From Thioalkalivibrio sp. ALJ7 (GTDB lineage: Bacteria; Pseudomonadota; Gammaproteobacteria; Ectothiorhodospirales; Ectothiorhodospiraceae), in the NCBI RefSeq assembly GCF_000376865.1, contig NZ_AQXQ01000012.1, positions 1-64,000 of the forward strand: a stretch of 64,000 nucleotides of DNA, in the 5' to 3' direction. A program made the translations under genes and the position numbers. Below the pieces are notes generated by a model. That model ran no database searches. It was given only the letters and a program-made list of their open reading frames with translations, and was not told the origin of the DNA. Shown here one piece after another: positions 8,363-14,866 of this stretch (within the stretch, counting starts at the first letter, position 1; each line of letters opens with the position of its first letter).

Positions 8363-8499
8363 ATTCGCCCGTGGCAAGGCTTCCCTCCCTGGAAGGCCCA
8401 TTTCCTGGCCAAAATGGCCGCGATAAGCTGCTATTACACCCTTTCTCGACCATGTTCCTTCTATATTTCCGAGGGTTACCGTGGTCCAACCCCGTTATT
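8363..8499. repeat. family-B repeat with truncated RAYT-B 5' end
   Basis: The minus strand reads MGLPGREALPRANG, the start of RAYT-B, and then stops matching. The rest of the unit matches 5690-5801 up to the terminal GGTCCAACCCCGTTATT. It lies inside the split attC site. Confidence 0.7.
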
Positions 8500-8500
8500 G

Positions 8501-8599
8501 CGTCTCCACATCGACCCGCACGGCGTGGGATTCCTCGGCCAGTGGCAGCTGGTGCGCGCGATGATGGACCTGCTGGCGAAGCGGCAGAACGGATCTTGA
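8501..8599 (+). pseudogene. short gene remnant between repeats
   Basis: The plus strand reads ...LHIDPHGVGFLGQWQLVRAMMDLLAKRQNGS and a stop. It is GC-rich and protein-like, unlike the flanking repeats, and is bounded by a family-B end and a family-A start. It looks like the C-terminal end of a core gene carried here between repeats. The parent gene is unknown. Confidence 0.3.
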
Positions 8600-8681
8600 A
8601 CCGTCAAGAAATCATGGGTGTCCCGTTCTTCCGTCAATGGTTCTTCCGTGCGTTACCGTGGTCCCACCCCGTTATTTCCAA
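8598..8681. repeat. family-A repeat next to a short family-B end
   Basis: CCGTCAAGAAATCATGGG with TGTCCCGTTCTTCC (8601-8632) is family A. It is followed by TTACCGTGGTCCCACCCC and GTTATTT (8652-8681), the outer end of family B. The two families lie side by side inside the split attC site. Confidence 0.65.
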
Positions 8682-8728
8682 ATTGTAGCGCAGCAGAAAT
8701 TATGTCCCCGTGCCTGCGATTGTTAGGC
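8682..8728 (-). other. attC half-site, split by repeat insertion (gene-proximal half)
   Basis: On the minus strand GCCTAAC (8728-8722) comes three bases after the stop codon of the 8732-9595 gene, the position of the first box of an attC. It continues AATCGCAGGCACGGGG and then meets the repeat insertion. Confidence 0.55.
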
Positions 8729-8731
8729 ATA

Positions 8732-9595
8732 TTATTGCTCTGGATGAAATACAAATTTTTCACCCGGAACCAAATTAAAGTTACAGTCCTCGGGTTTAAG
8801 GCCATTAATCTTAAGGCGATTGATGGCCATGGCTTTATCATCCAAGTCCCGCAACATATTTTGCTCAAGACCCTCAACGTGAGAAAGCATATGTAGAAAC
8901 CCGTTAAGTATGTCGCTACTCTCTTCCAGCAATTTCGATCTAGAAACGTCTGACGTTCTAATATTCAATTCTTGAACGCCCGAGTGAGCCGCTTGGGAGT
9001 TTCTCAATTTATTCACGAGATCCATATGGTCCATCGCGCAATGCTCGAACTCTAAGCACAAATGATATGGATGTGCCAAAGTTCCAACTAATGAAACAAG
9101 ATGAGGTTCTTTACCATTTTCTCGTTTACAGGTTGGGCATGGTGCTTCTAGTAATTGACCTAATGTCATTCTTCCGTATCTTGATTCAGGTATCTGTGTG
9201 CAGTAGAGAAGCTGCTTGATTGCAACTTCACAGAGCCTTGCAGAATACAAAAGTATTTCGTTGTAAAGACGGAGCCTTTCGATTTCTGAATCTACTTCAT
9301 CATGGCTAGGATCAGCTCCGTGCGCATAGTCATAAGAGCAGTTAATAACTCTACTCATAAGAAGTGATAAAGTAACTCCACTTTTCGTATAGGGATTTGT
9401 AAAGCCACTTCTCTCTGGTGATTCTTGAGCGGGCATAAGAGGCAAATGCCCTCGCTGCTGCATCCAGGCACGCATATCTGTTGCGATCGGAAGTAAATTA
9501 ATACCGCCAATCATCTCGCCCGACCAGCGAAACGCTTGAGGGTGATAACTCCAATTGTGATGAGCACCATGCCACTCACGCTTTTTAGTTTCCAC
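8732..9595 (-). CDS. orphan cassette protein, 287 residues
   Basis: A soluble protein rich in Leu, His and Cys, starting at 9595 (METKKREWHGAHHNWSYHP). It has a possible zinc-binding CPTCKREN near residue 165 and a helical C-terminal half. No family is recognised. It is bounded by the attC at 9617-9701 upstream and the split attC at 8682-8728 downstream. Codon usage and base composition are AT-richer than in the core genes, in keeping with horizontal acquisition as a cassette. Confidence 0.6.
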   Translation of the reverse strand: METKKREWHGAHHNWSYHPQAFRWSGEMIGGINLLPIATDMRAWMQQRGHLPLMPAQESPERSGFTNPYTKSGVTLSLLMSRVINCSYDYAHGADPSHDEVDSEIERLRLYNEILLYSARLCEVAIKQLLYCTQIPESRYGRMTLGQLLEAPCPTCKRENGKEPHLVSLVGTLAHPYHLCLEFEHCAMDHMDLVNKLRNSQAAHSGVQELNIRTSDVSRSKLLEESSDILNGFLHMLSHVEGLEQNMLRDLDDKAMAINRLKINGLKPEDCNFNLVPGEKFVFHPEQ

Positions 9596-9616
9596 TTCGA
9601 CTGATTACCTCGCTAT

Positions 9617-9701
9617 GCCTAACGTCTAAGCTAAGCGGCGCGGCGTTAACCGCGTCCGGTGGAGCGCGAAGCGTGGAACGAACTTGAGCGACTTGTTATG
9701 C
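9617..9701 (-). other. attC recombination site of the 9696-10172 cassette
   Basis: 85 bases. On the minus strand it begins GCATAAC (holding the TAA stop of the gene) and ends GTTAGGC. The inner boxes AAGTCGCTCAAG and CGCTTAGCTTAGACG pair with each other, leaving unpaired bases, which is the layout of integron attC sites. The central part is a GC-rich imperfect palindrome. It is the clearest site in the window. Confidence 0.85.
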
Positions 9702-10172
9702 ATTATCGAGATTGTTGAACGTAATAGTAGAAGCAAGTTCATCTTCGACATCGACGCCAAAAGATATGCTCAAAGTAGCCACCTGCTTACCAATTGAAGA
9801 ACGTAGTCTTTGTAGTTCATTCTCAAGGACGCTGTCTTGGATCGGCTTTTCGAACCCTGAAAACTTGGGATGGCCTACGTAGTCGACAAACCGTCTACAT
9901 GCTCGTTGCATCGCCGCTAGAGACTTATCAAGCTCTTTATTCCCCTGGAGTTTCTGTCTTTGACTGCCCAAATGATTGCGAATGTTGATGACACTCTGGA
10001 TACAGTGCCCGGCATCTTCCATGTCAAAGCGATTGAACAGAACTCGTTTGTCGGACAAGTAAACTAACGTTTCCTCTGCTAGATCGCTGGCCCATTGTGG
10101 GGGTGTCCACTGTATCCCGAATATAGGGGCCGAAATACCAGTGACACTTTGAAGAATACGCTTAAATTTCAA
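9696..10172 (-). CDS. DUF6650-like cassette protein
   Basis: About 158 residues. A TTG at 10172 after AAGGAGG gives the start MKFKRILQSVTGISAPIFGIQW, which is how I remember members of this family beginning; an ATG at 10190 adds six residues. The stretch GISAPIFGIQWTPP, then LSDKRVLFNRF, SVINIRNHL and AAMQRACRRF match the family of small helical proteins that I recall as DUF6650. Their function is unknown. The TAA stop lies inside the first attC box (GCATAAC). Confidence 0.6.
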   Translation of the reverse strand: MKFKRILQSVTGISAPIFGIQWTPPQWASDLAEETLVYLSDKRVLFNRFDMEDAGHCIQSVINIRNHLGSQRQKLQGNKELDKSLAAMQRACRRFVDYVGHPKFSGFEKPIQDSVLENELQRLRSSIGKQVATLSISFGVDVEDELASTITFNNLDNA

Positions 10173-10186
10173 TCTTCCTCCTTGAT

Positions 10187-10213
10187 GCATAACAGTAGAT
10201 TAGACAGAATCTG
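10187..10213. repeat. cassette-start hairpin motif, copy 1
   Basis: GCATAAC is followed by AGATT, a six-base loop region and AATCT. The same 27 bases recur at 13348-13374 with three changes. Two of these (A to G, T to C) keep the stem paired. On the minus strand the motif ends in GTTATGC directly upstream of the gene at 9696-10172. Confidence 0.6.
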
Positions 10214-10352
10214 TCATATTGGTGATATGCAGAATCTGTATAGCACCTGATTCTCGCGGCGCCATTCTTTGCTCTGGCAGCCGCTGTTCCTGCAGCATAC
10301 CCATGAACGAATCATGGATAAACAAGGAGGTCGGTTGATCCACAACCGACGG

Positions 10353-10570
10353 TCGCGCGCGAACTTCAGCAGAAACTCCTGCTTATGGCACCGGTGCGTG
10401 ATATGCCAGACATGGCCCGGCAAGTGATGGCGATTCGCCCGTGGCATGGCTTCCCTCCCTGGAAGACCCATTTCCTCGCCAAAATGGCCGCGATAAGCTC
10501 CAATTACACCCGTTCTAGACCATTTTCCTTCGATCTTTCCGTGGGTTACCGTGGTCCGACCCCGCTATTT
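10353..10570. repeat. family-B unit with truncated RAYT-B (copy 2)
   Basis: The minus strand codes for the first 43 or so residues of RAYT-B (MGLPGREAMPRANRHHL... to RDRRLW) and then diverges. The noncoding part matches 5690-5801. Another truncated unit follows at 10600. Confidence 0.75.
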
Positions 10571-10835
10571 GGTAGCGCCGCCGAGCCTGATACAACCAGT
10601 ACCGCCACAACCGGCGGTCGCGCGCGAACTTCAGCAGAAACCCCTGCTTATGGCACCGCTGGGTGATATGCCAGACATGGCCCGGCAAGTGATGGCGATT
10701 CGCCCGTGGCATGGCTTCCCTCCCTGGAAGGCCCATTTCCTGGCCCAAATGCCCGCGATAAGCTCGAATTACACCCCTTCTAGACCATTTTCCTTCGATC
10801 TTTCCGAGGCTTACCGTGGTCCGAGCCCGTTATTT
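10571..10835. repeat. family-B unit with truncated RAYT-B (copy 3)
   Basis: The minus strand codes for the RAYT-B N-terminus through LWRYWLYQARRRY before it meets the end of copy 2. Two truncated copies in the same orientation back to back suggest repeated insertion, or amplification and deletion, at one spot. Confidence 0.75.
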
Positions 10836-10865
10836 CATGTACTGATATGGATCATGATTCAAAGC

Positions 10866-10943
10866 ACCTAACGCGGAGCGCGCCGGTGCCCTTGGGGTAG
10901 CGAACCGAAGGCAAGGGCATCCGAGTGCCGCGTTTGGTTAGCC
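10866..10943 (-). other. attC recombination site of the 10938-11579 cassette
   Basis: 78 bases. On the minus strand it begins GGCTAAC, which overlaps the TAA stop of the gene, and ends GTTAGGT. The arms CGCGGCACTCGGATGCC and GGCACCGGCGCGCTCCGCG, with CCCTTG/CAAGGG inside them, form a long imperfect hairpin. This is the expected attC fold. Confidence 0.8.
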
Positions 10944-11579
10944 ATTGTCTCGCCTGGCCATAAGGTTCCGACACCTTTGCAAAACAGGGTCAGGGCGAAT
11001 TATCTTGGAACAAACACTCTCAATTTCAGAAACCAATCCCTCGATCTTTTCATTGAAGTGATCCCTTTCTGAAAAAGTACCCCAAAATACAGATTCATGT
11101 TCATGCATCTCCTTGAGATGCCGTTCAAACTCCTCCTCCCCCATTTGTACACGCCCCTGACGCAACCAATAGGTAGGAAGCATATTTGCGGAAACGAAAA
11201 CCTCGTTCAGTGATTGCCTGAATTTCTCTAACGGTTCTGCGGCCTCCTTGCCGAACACGGCCATGAATCGATAGCGAAGCGCAAAAAGCTCTGCAAACAC
11301 GTCTCTATGTTGTTCGTAGCGTTCAAAAACTATGTAGGCCCGGTTTAGCAATTCCGTCTGCTCGGGTGTTTCATTGTTATCGGCCTTTCGAGTTGAACCC
11401 TCTCCTGTATGGGAGAACGGGCTTCTAATAGACCGCAAGCGATCTCTGCAGTCATACACCAAAGTAAGGACTTCTTCTGCCAGCTCGTATTCGCGGCGCC
11501 CCTTCAATTGCCGCCGCCATTCGTTGACCCCGTATATAGCGGTGAATGACGCGACTATGAGTCCGATGTTTTCAAGCAA
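10938..11579 (-). CDS. membrane-anchored orphan cassette protein
   Basis: About 213 residues. Start taken as TTG at 11579 because AAAGGGAG lies eight bases upstream; the frame is open further up but would enter the attC site. One N-terminal membrane segment (IGLIVASFTAIYGV) is followed by a cytoplasmic helical region with coiled-coil-like heptads (REYELAEEVLTLVYDC, EEFERHLKEMHEHE). No family recognised. It is flanked on both sides by attC sites (10866-10943 and 11601-11672), which makes it a textbook single-gene cassette. Confidence 0.65.
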   Translation of the reverse strand: MLENIGLIVASFTAIYGVNEWRRQLKGRREYELAEEVLTLVYDCRDRLRSIRSPFSHTGEGSTRKADNNETPEQTELLNRAYIVFERYEQHRDVFAELFALRYRFMAVFGKEAAEPLEKFRQSLNEVFVSANMLPTYWLRQGRVQMGEEEFERHLKEMHEHESVFWGTFSERDHFNEKIEGLVSEIESVCSKIIRPDPVLQRCRNLMARRDNG

Positions 11580-11600
11580 AAGAGCGATCTCCCTTTGATT

Positions 11601-11672
11601 GACTAACGTCGAGCTCTGCGGCAAATTCGGAGCGTAGCGGAAAATTTGTCCGCCAGAAGCTCTTTGTTAGGC
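11601..11672 (-). other. attC recombination site of a truncated cassette
   Basis: 72 bases. On the minus strand it begins GCCTAAC, whose TAA is the stop of the gene remnant at 11670-11745, and ends GTTAGTC. The arms GAGCTTCTGGCGG and CCGCAGAGCTC, with ACAAATTT/AAATTTG inside them, give a strong stem with a bulge. Confidence 0.8.
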
Positions 11673-11745
11673 AATATGTACATCTGATCCATCTCGATAC
11701 TGAACATGATAAATCACGTATTGGCCCTGTGCCTTTTCGTAGCAA
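11670..11745 (-). pseudogene. C-terminal remnant of a cassette gene
   Basis: The minus-strand frame reads ...KAQGQYVIYHVQYRDGSDVHIA and ends in the TAA of GCCTAAC. The upstream part is replaced by a family-A repeat (11740-11765), so only about 25 residues survive. The ending inside an attC box shows that it was a genuine cassette gene. Confidence 0.5.
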
Positions 11746-11860
11746 GAAATCATGGGTGTCATCTTCTTTTTTCTTTCTCCGGACCCTCCCTGGTCCATGC
11801 ACTCCCCTGAAACCTAGACAGCCCGCCTCAGACCGTCAAGAAATCATGGTTGTCCTCATC
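11740..11860. repeat. two family-A repeats
   Basis: GCAAGAAATCATGGGTGTC (11742-11760) is a partial copy. CCTAGACAGCCCG with GACCGTCAAGAAATCATGG (11814-11848) is a fuller one. Between them is the RAYT-A leader sequence CCGGACCCTCCCTGGTCC, so this is a RAYT-A end without the gene. Confidence 0.65.
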
Positions 11861-11930
11861 TCGCTTTCCTTGTCTTCTTGCTCCCCTTATTTAGATGATA
11901 ATGCGCGTCTTCTTCTTACCTCTTGAAGAT

Positions 11931-12530
11931 TTATTTATTAGATGCTTGCTCCATTCCGCGTTGCACTTTAGCTGGAAGAACAAAAAGAAACTCCGCAAGT
12001 GCTTTTGTAAATTCAATAGCCCGCTTGGCATCGTCTCCTGTAGGGAGCAATGCATTGTCATCGGCATGACGCTGGTCATTCGCGTCTAAACGAACCTCAT
12101 GCGCCCAAGATGCCATTTCCTTCGTTATCAGATGATCATCAGCCGCTTGTACAATTCGCTCGTTAAGGGTGGAATCTTTATACCCTTTAATTTTCAACAT
12201 TGAGTCTACGGCGCTCGCAGCAAGCATTATCGCGCCGGCCGGAGCATGAATGCTTGCGATGGCTTGCTCCAAAAATGCTCTAGGTCTTTCGGGTATATCC
12301 TCATCTACCTTCTGTGGTTCAGGAAATATTTCTATAATTTCTTGGCCAGACCCAAACGCCCACGCTATCACTATTCCGCCACATCCACCACAGCTATAAA
12401 AAAACCAATGCCTTTCAATTTGGCCAGCGTGATCCTTAGTAACCTCATCGCTTTTCTTAAATAAATTAGGATGAGCCAAAGAGCAATGCGGGCACCTGTC
12501 AATGATCAAATTTTTTTCAAGCCTAGGCAC
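11931..12530 (-). CDS. DUF4145-domain protein with N-terminal zinc ribbon
   Basis: 199 residues. The first 60 hold two Cys pairs (CPHC at 13-16, CGGCG near 48) that look like a zinc ribbon. Residues about 85-185 match the DUF4145 pattern: AFLEQAIASIHAPAGAIML, a middle region TLNERIVQAADDHLI and WAHEVRLDANDQRHAD. DUF4145 proteins are widespread in accessory and defence-related regions but have no proven activity. It sits in the cassette array; no clear attC is visible after its stop. Confidence 0.7.
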   Translation of the reverse strand: MPRLEKNLIIDRCPHCSLAHPNLFKKSDEVTKDHAGQIERHWFFYSCGGCGGIVIAWAFGSGQEIIEIFPEPQKVDEDIPERPRAFLEQAIASIHAPAGAIMLAASAVDSMLKIKGYKDSTLNERIVQAADDHLITKEMASWAHEVRLDANDQRHADDNALLPTGDDAKRAIEFTKALAEFLFVLPAKVQRGMEQASNK

Positions 12531-12584
12531 ATTGCCTCCTAATACAAAAAATCATAGTCTCCTCTTATTGTATCTCCAGATTTC

Positions 12585-12632
12585 CCTACGCCTAAGTGCG
12601 CGACGCGAGATCACAAGCCTCCGATTTAGTTA
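12585..12632 (-). other. possible degenerate attC
   Basis: The minus strand reads GGTAACTAA (stop of the 12626-13330 gene) and, about 40 bases on, ACTTAGGC. Position relative to the stop fits an attC, but the boxes depart from the consensus and the stem is weak. Confidence 0.3.
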
Positions 12633-13330
12633 CCCTTATTGCGTTCCATCTCGGCGACTGCCTGGCGCTTCCATGCCTCCCACTCCTTTCTCTCCCACTC
12701 TCGATCATCCCGGTCATAGTTATCCACTTCAATTCGCTTAAAGCCGGTCGTAATGTGATGAACGTCTCTCTGGATCTTATCGATGCTTTTCGCAATAGAA
12801 TAAAGGTGCGGCTTACCAAGCTGATAACGTCCGCGCAACTCAGCCATGTCGACGACTATCTCTTCCACATATTTTTGGCTTGTGACGCTCTCGTACGCAA
12901 CTTTAAAACATAGCGAAGAGCTTGCTTTAGCCTCGAAGTGTTTGTTTGTCTGGGTGTACCCCGATAAGCGGGATTGGCCTGGGCCGAAATATCTAAGACC
13001 CGTTTTGAAAAAATTGGGAGAAAGAAATTCTTCTAGCAGGCCCTCTGCGACCTCGCCTCCCTCGACCACCGTGGGCTCGAACTTGACGTTCTTCGCCGGT
13101 CCCTCGCCGATGTTTCGAACGCACAAGCGGACTATATTCACCGCGAAGTCGAGTGCGTCAACGGTGATTTCTATTCGAGGCTCTGTTTGCGCTTGCCGAA
13201 GCTTTCGGGTTTCAGCAACTAATATTGCCGTGAGCACCGCGTAAACTACCGTGGCGAAGGTTACAACACCGGTAAAGGCGACCGTGAGTGCACCGGAGTT
13301 TTGGTTGAGGAACGCAATCAGATTTTCCAT
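12626..13330 (-). CDS. membrane-anchored orphan protein, first gene of the cassette region
   Basis: 234 residues starting at 13330 (MENLIAFLNQNSGALTVAF). One membrane segment (GVVTFATVVYAVLTAILVA) precedes a beta-rich domain (PRIEITVDALDF...VRNIGEGPAKNVKFEP) and a highly charged C-terminal tail. Small proteins with this plan, an N-terminal helix followed by a domain with a conserved N-x-G-x-G-P-A motif, occur widely in accessory DNA without known function. It is the gene nearest nrdB and so lies at the proximal end of the array. Confidence 0.6.
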   Translation of the reverse strand: MENLIAFLNQNSGALTVAFTGVVTFATVVYAVLTAILVAETRKLRQAQTEPRIEITVDALDFAVNIVRLCVRNIGEGPAKNVKFEPTVVEGGEVAEGLLEEFLSPNFFKTGLRYFGPGQSRLSGYTQTNKHFEAKASSSLCFKVAYESVTSQKYVEEIVVDMAELRGRYQLGKPHLYSIAKSIDKIQRDVHHITTGFKRIEVDNYDRDDREWERKEWEAWKRQAVAEMERNKGN

Positions 13331-13347
13331 CTAGCTATCCCATATCT

Positions 13348-13374
13348 GCATAACAGTGGATTGGACAGAATCCG
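13348..13374. repeat. cassette-start hairpin motif, copy 2
   Basis: Same 27-base motif as at 10187-10213, here with stem GGATT/AATCC. On the minus strand it ends GTTATGC, 18 bases before the first cassette gene. It marks the edge of the cassette region next to the nrdB terminator. Confidence 0.6.
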
Positions 13375-13432
13375 CAAGGCGGGACCGGGGTCAAAGCTTG
13401 CCCATTGCCTCTCATGTCCGAAGCGAGCTCAC

Positions 13433-13465
13433 AAAAAAGGGCGCCGACTTTCGGCGCCCTTTTTT
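13433..13465. terminator. bidirectional terminator after nrdB
   Basis: A perfect GGGCGCCGA/TCGGCGCCC stem with a three-base loop, flanked by six A and six T. On the minus strand it lies 54 bases after the nrdB stop codon. It would also stop plus-strand transcription and insulates the core gene from the cassette array. Confidence 0.9.
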
Positions 13466-13518
13466 GTTTCTGCATAGCCATTTCCCTGGCTCCGTTCGGT
13501 TGGGCTTGCGTCGCCGGG

Positions 13519-14757
13519 TCAGTCCCAGCTCAACGCCCCACCCGTCTGATACTCCGTAACCCGCGTCTCAAAGAAGTTCTTCTCCTTCTTCAGATCCAGC
13601 ACCTCGCTCATCCACGGGAACGGGTTATCGGCCCCCGGGTACAGCTCGGCCAGGCCGATCTGGGCGCAGCGGCGGTTGGCGATGAAGTGCAGGTATTCCT
13701 CGAACATCTGGGCGTTCATGCCGAGCACGCCACGCGGCATGGTGTCGCGCGCGTACTGCGCCTCCAGCTCGACGGCATCCGAGATCAGCGTACGCATCTC
13801 GTTCTTGAAGTCTTCGGTCCACAGGTGCGGGTTCTCGAGCTTGATCTGGTTGATCACGTCGATCCCGAAGTTCATGTGCATGGATTCGTCGCGCAGGATG
13901 TACTGGAACTGCTCGGCCACGCCCGTCATCTTGTTGCGCCGGCCCATGGAGAGGATCTGCACAAAGCCGACGTAGAAGAAGATCCCTTCGAACACGACGT
14001 AGAAGGCGATCAGCTCGCGCAGCAGCTTCTGGTCCGCCTCCGGGGTGCCGGTGCGGAAGTTCGGGTCCGCCAGGTGCTTGGTGAACGGCAGCGCCCACTC
14101 CGCCTTGGTGGCCACGGAGGGCACCTCGCGGTACATGTTGAAGATCTCGCCTTCGTCCAGGCCGAGGGATTCCACGCAGTACTGGTAGGCGTGGGTGTGC
14201 AGCGCCTCCTCGAAGGCCTGGCGCAGCAGGTACTGGCGGCACTCGGGGTTGGTGATGTGGCGGTACACGGCCAGCACCAGGTTGTTCGCCACCAGCGAGT
14301 CGGCGGTGGAGAAGAAGCCGAGGTTGCGCTTGACGATGGTGCGCTCGTCCTCGGTCAGACCATTCGGGTCCTTCCACAGGGCGATGTCCGCGTTCATGTT
14401 GATTTCCTGCGGCATCCAGTGGTTGGCGCAGCCGTCCAGGTACTTCTGCCAGGCCCACTTGTACTTGAAGGGCACGAGCTGGTTGAGGTCCGCGTGGCAG
14501 TTGATGATCTTCTTGTCATCCACGCGGATGCGCTCGGCACCCATCTCGATGTCTTCCAGACCGGTGCCGGTCAGGGCGTCTTCGTTCGGCTCGGCCAGCG
14601 GCTGGCCGGCGTTTTCCGGGTCCGGCGAGACGCTGGGTGCGGCGCCAGCGGTGCTCATCAGGGCTTCGTTCTCCTGAAAGCCCATGCCGGGGCGGACGGC
14701 GGGTTCTTTCTGGCCTTCGCCTTTGATGGCTGCGATCGGATCGTCCCAGGAAAGCAT
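13519..14757 (-). CDS. nrdB: class Ia ribonucleotide reductase, beta subunit
   Basis: 412 residues. NrdB houses the di-iron centre and the tyrosyl radical needed to reduce ribonucleotides in the cytoplasm with NrdA. Ligands are visible in order: Asp in MNADIALW, Glu-x-x-His with the radical Tyr four residues after the His in [12 protein letters not shown], Glu in VVFEGIFF, and Glu-x-x-His in RDESMH. A Pro/Glu-rich N-terminal extension of about 70 residues precedes the core. The C-terminus (GGALSWD) is the tail that docks on NrdA. It lies 109 bases behind nrdA and ends in a strong terminator. Confidence 0.95.
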   Translation of the reverse strand: MLSWDDPIAAIKGEGQKEPAVRPGMGFQENEALMSTAGAAPSVSPDPENAGQPLAEPNEDALTGTGLEDIEMGAERIRVDDKKIINCHADLNQLVPFKYKWAWQKYLDGCANHWMPQEINMNADIALWKDPNGLTEDERTIVKRNLGFFSTADSLVANNLVLAVYRHITNPECRQYLLRQAFEEALHTHAYQYCVESLGLDEGEIFNMYREVPSVATKAEWALPFTKHLADPNFRTGTPEADQKLLRELIAFYVVFEGIFFYVGFVQILSMGRRNKMTGVAEQFQYILRDESMHMNFGIDVINQIKLENPHLWTEDFKNEMRTLISDAVELEAQYARDTMPRGVLGMNAQMFEEYLHFIANRRCAQIGLAELYPGADNPFPWMSEVLDLKKEKNFFETRVTEYQTGGALSWD

Positions 14758-14866
14758 AGTGTCCCCTCTTCTGTTCGGTGGCGGCCCGGCGCGGTGGCCG
14801 GGCCTTTTGTTCAGTGCGTTGTGATCGGTGCGTGCTGTGTATTCGGTGCCCGTGGGCGGGGCCGCC

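Noticed and set aside
11572-11802. A 76-residue open frame across the attC site at 11601
   Set aside because: It reads through the attC and a repeat; the real gene tail is in another frame and ends at the TAA of the attC box.
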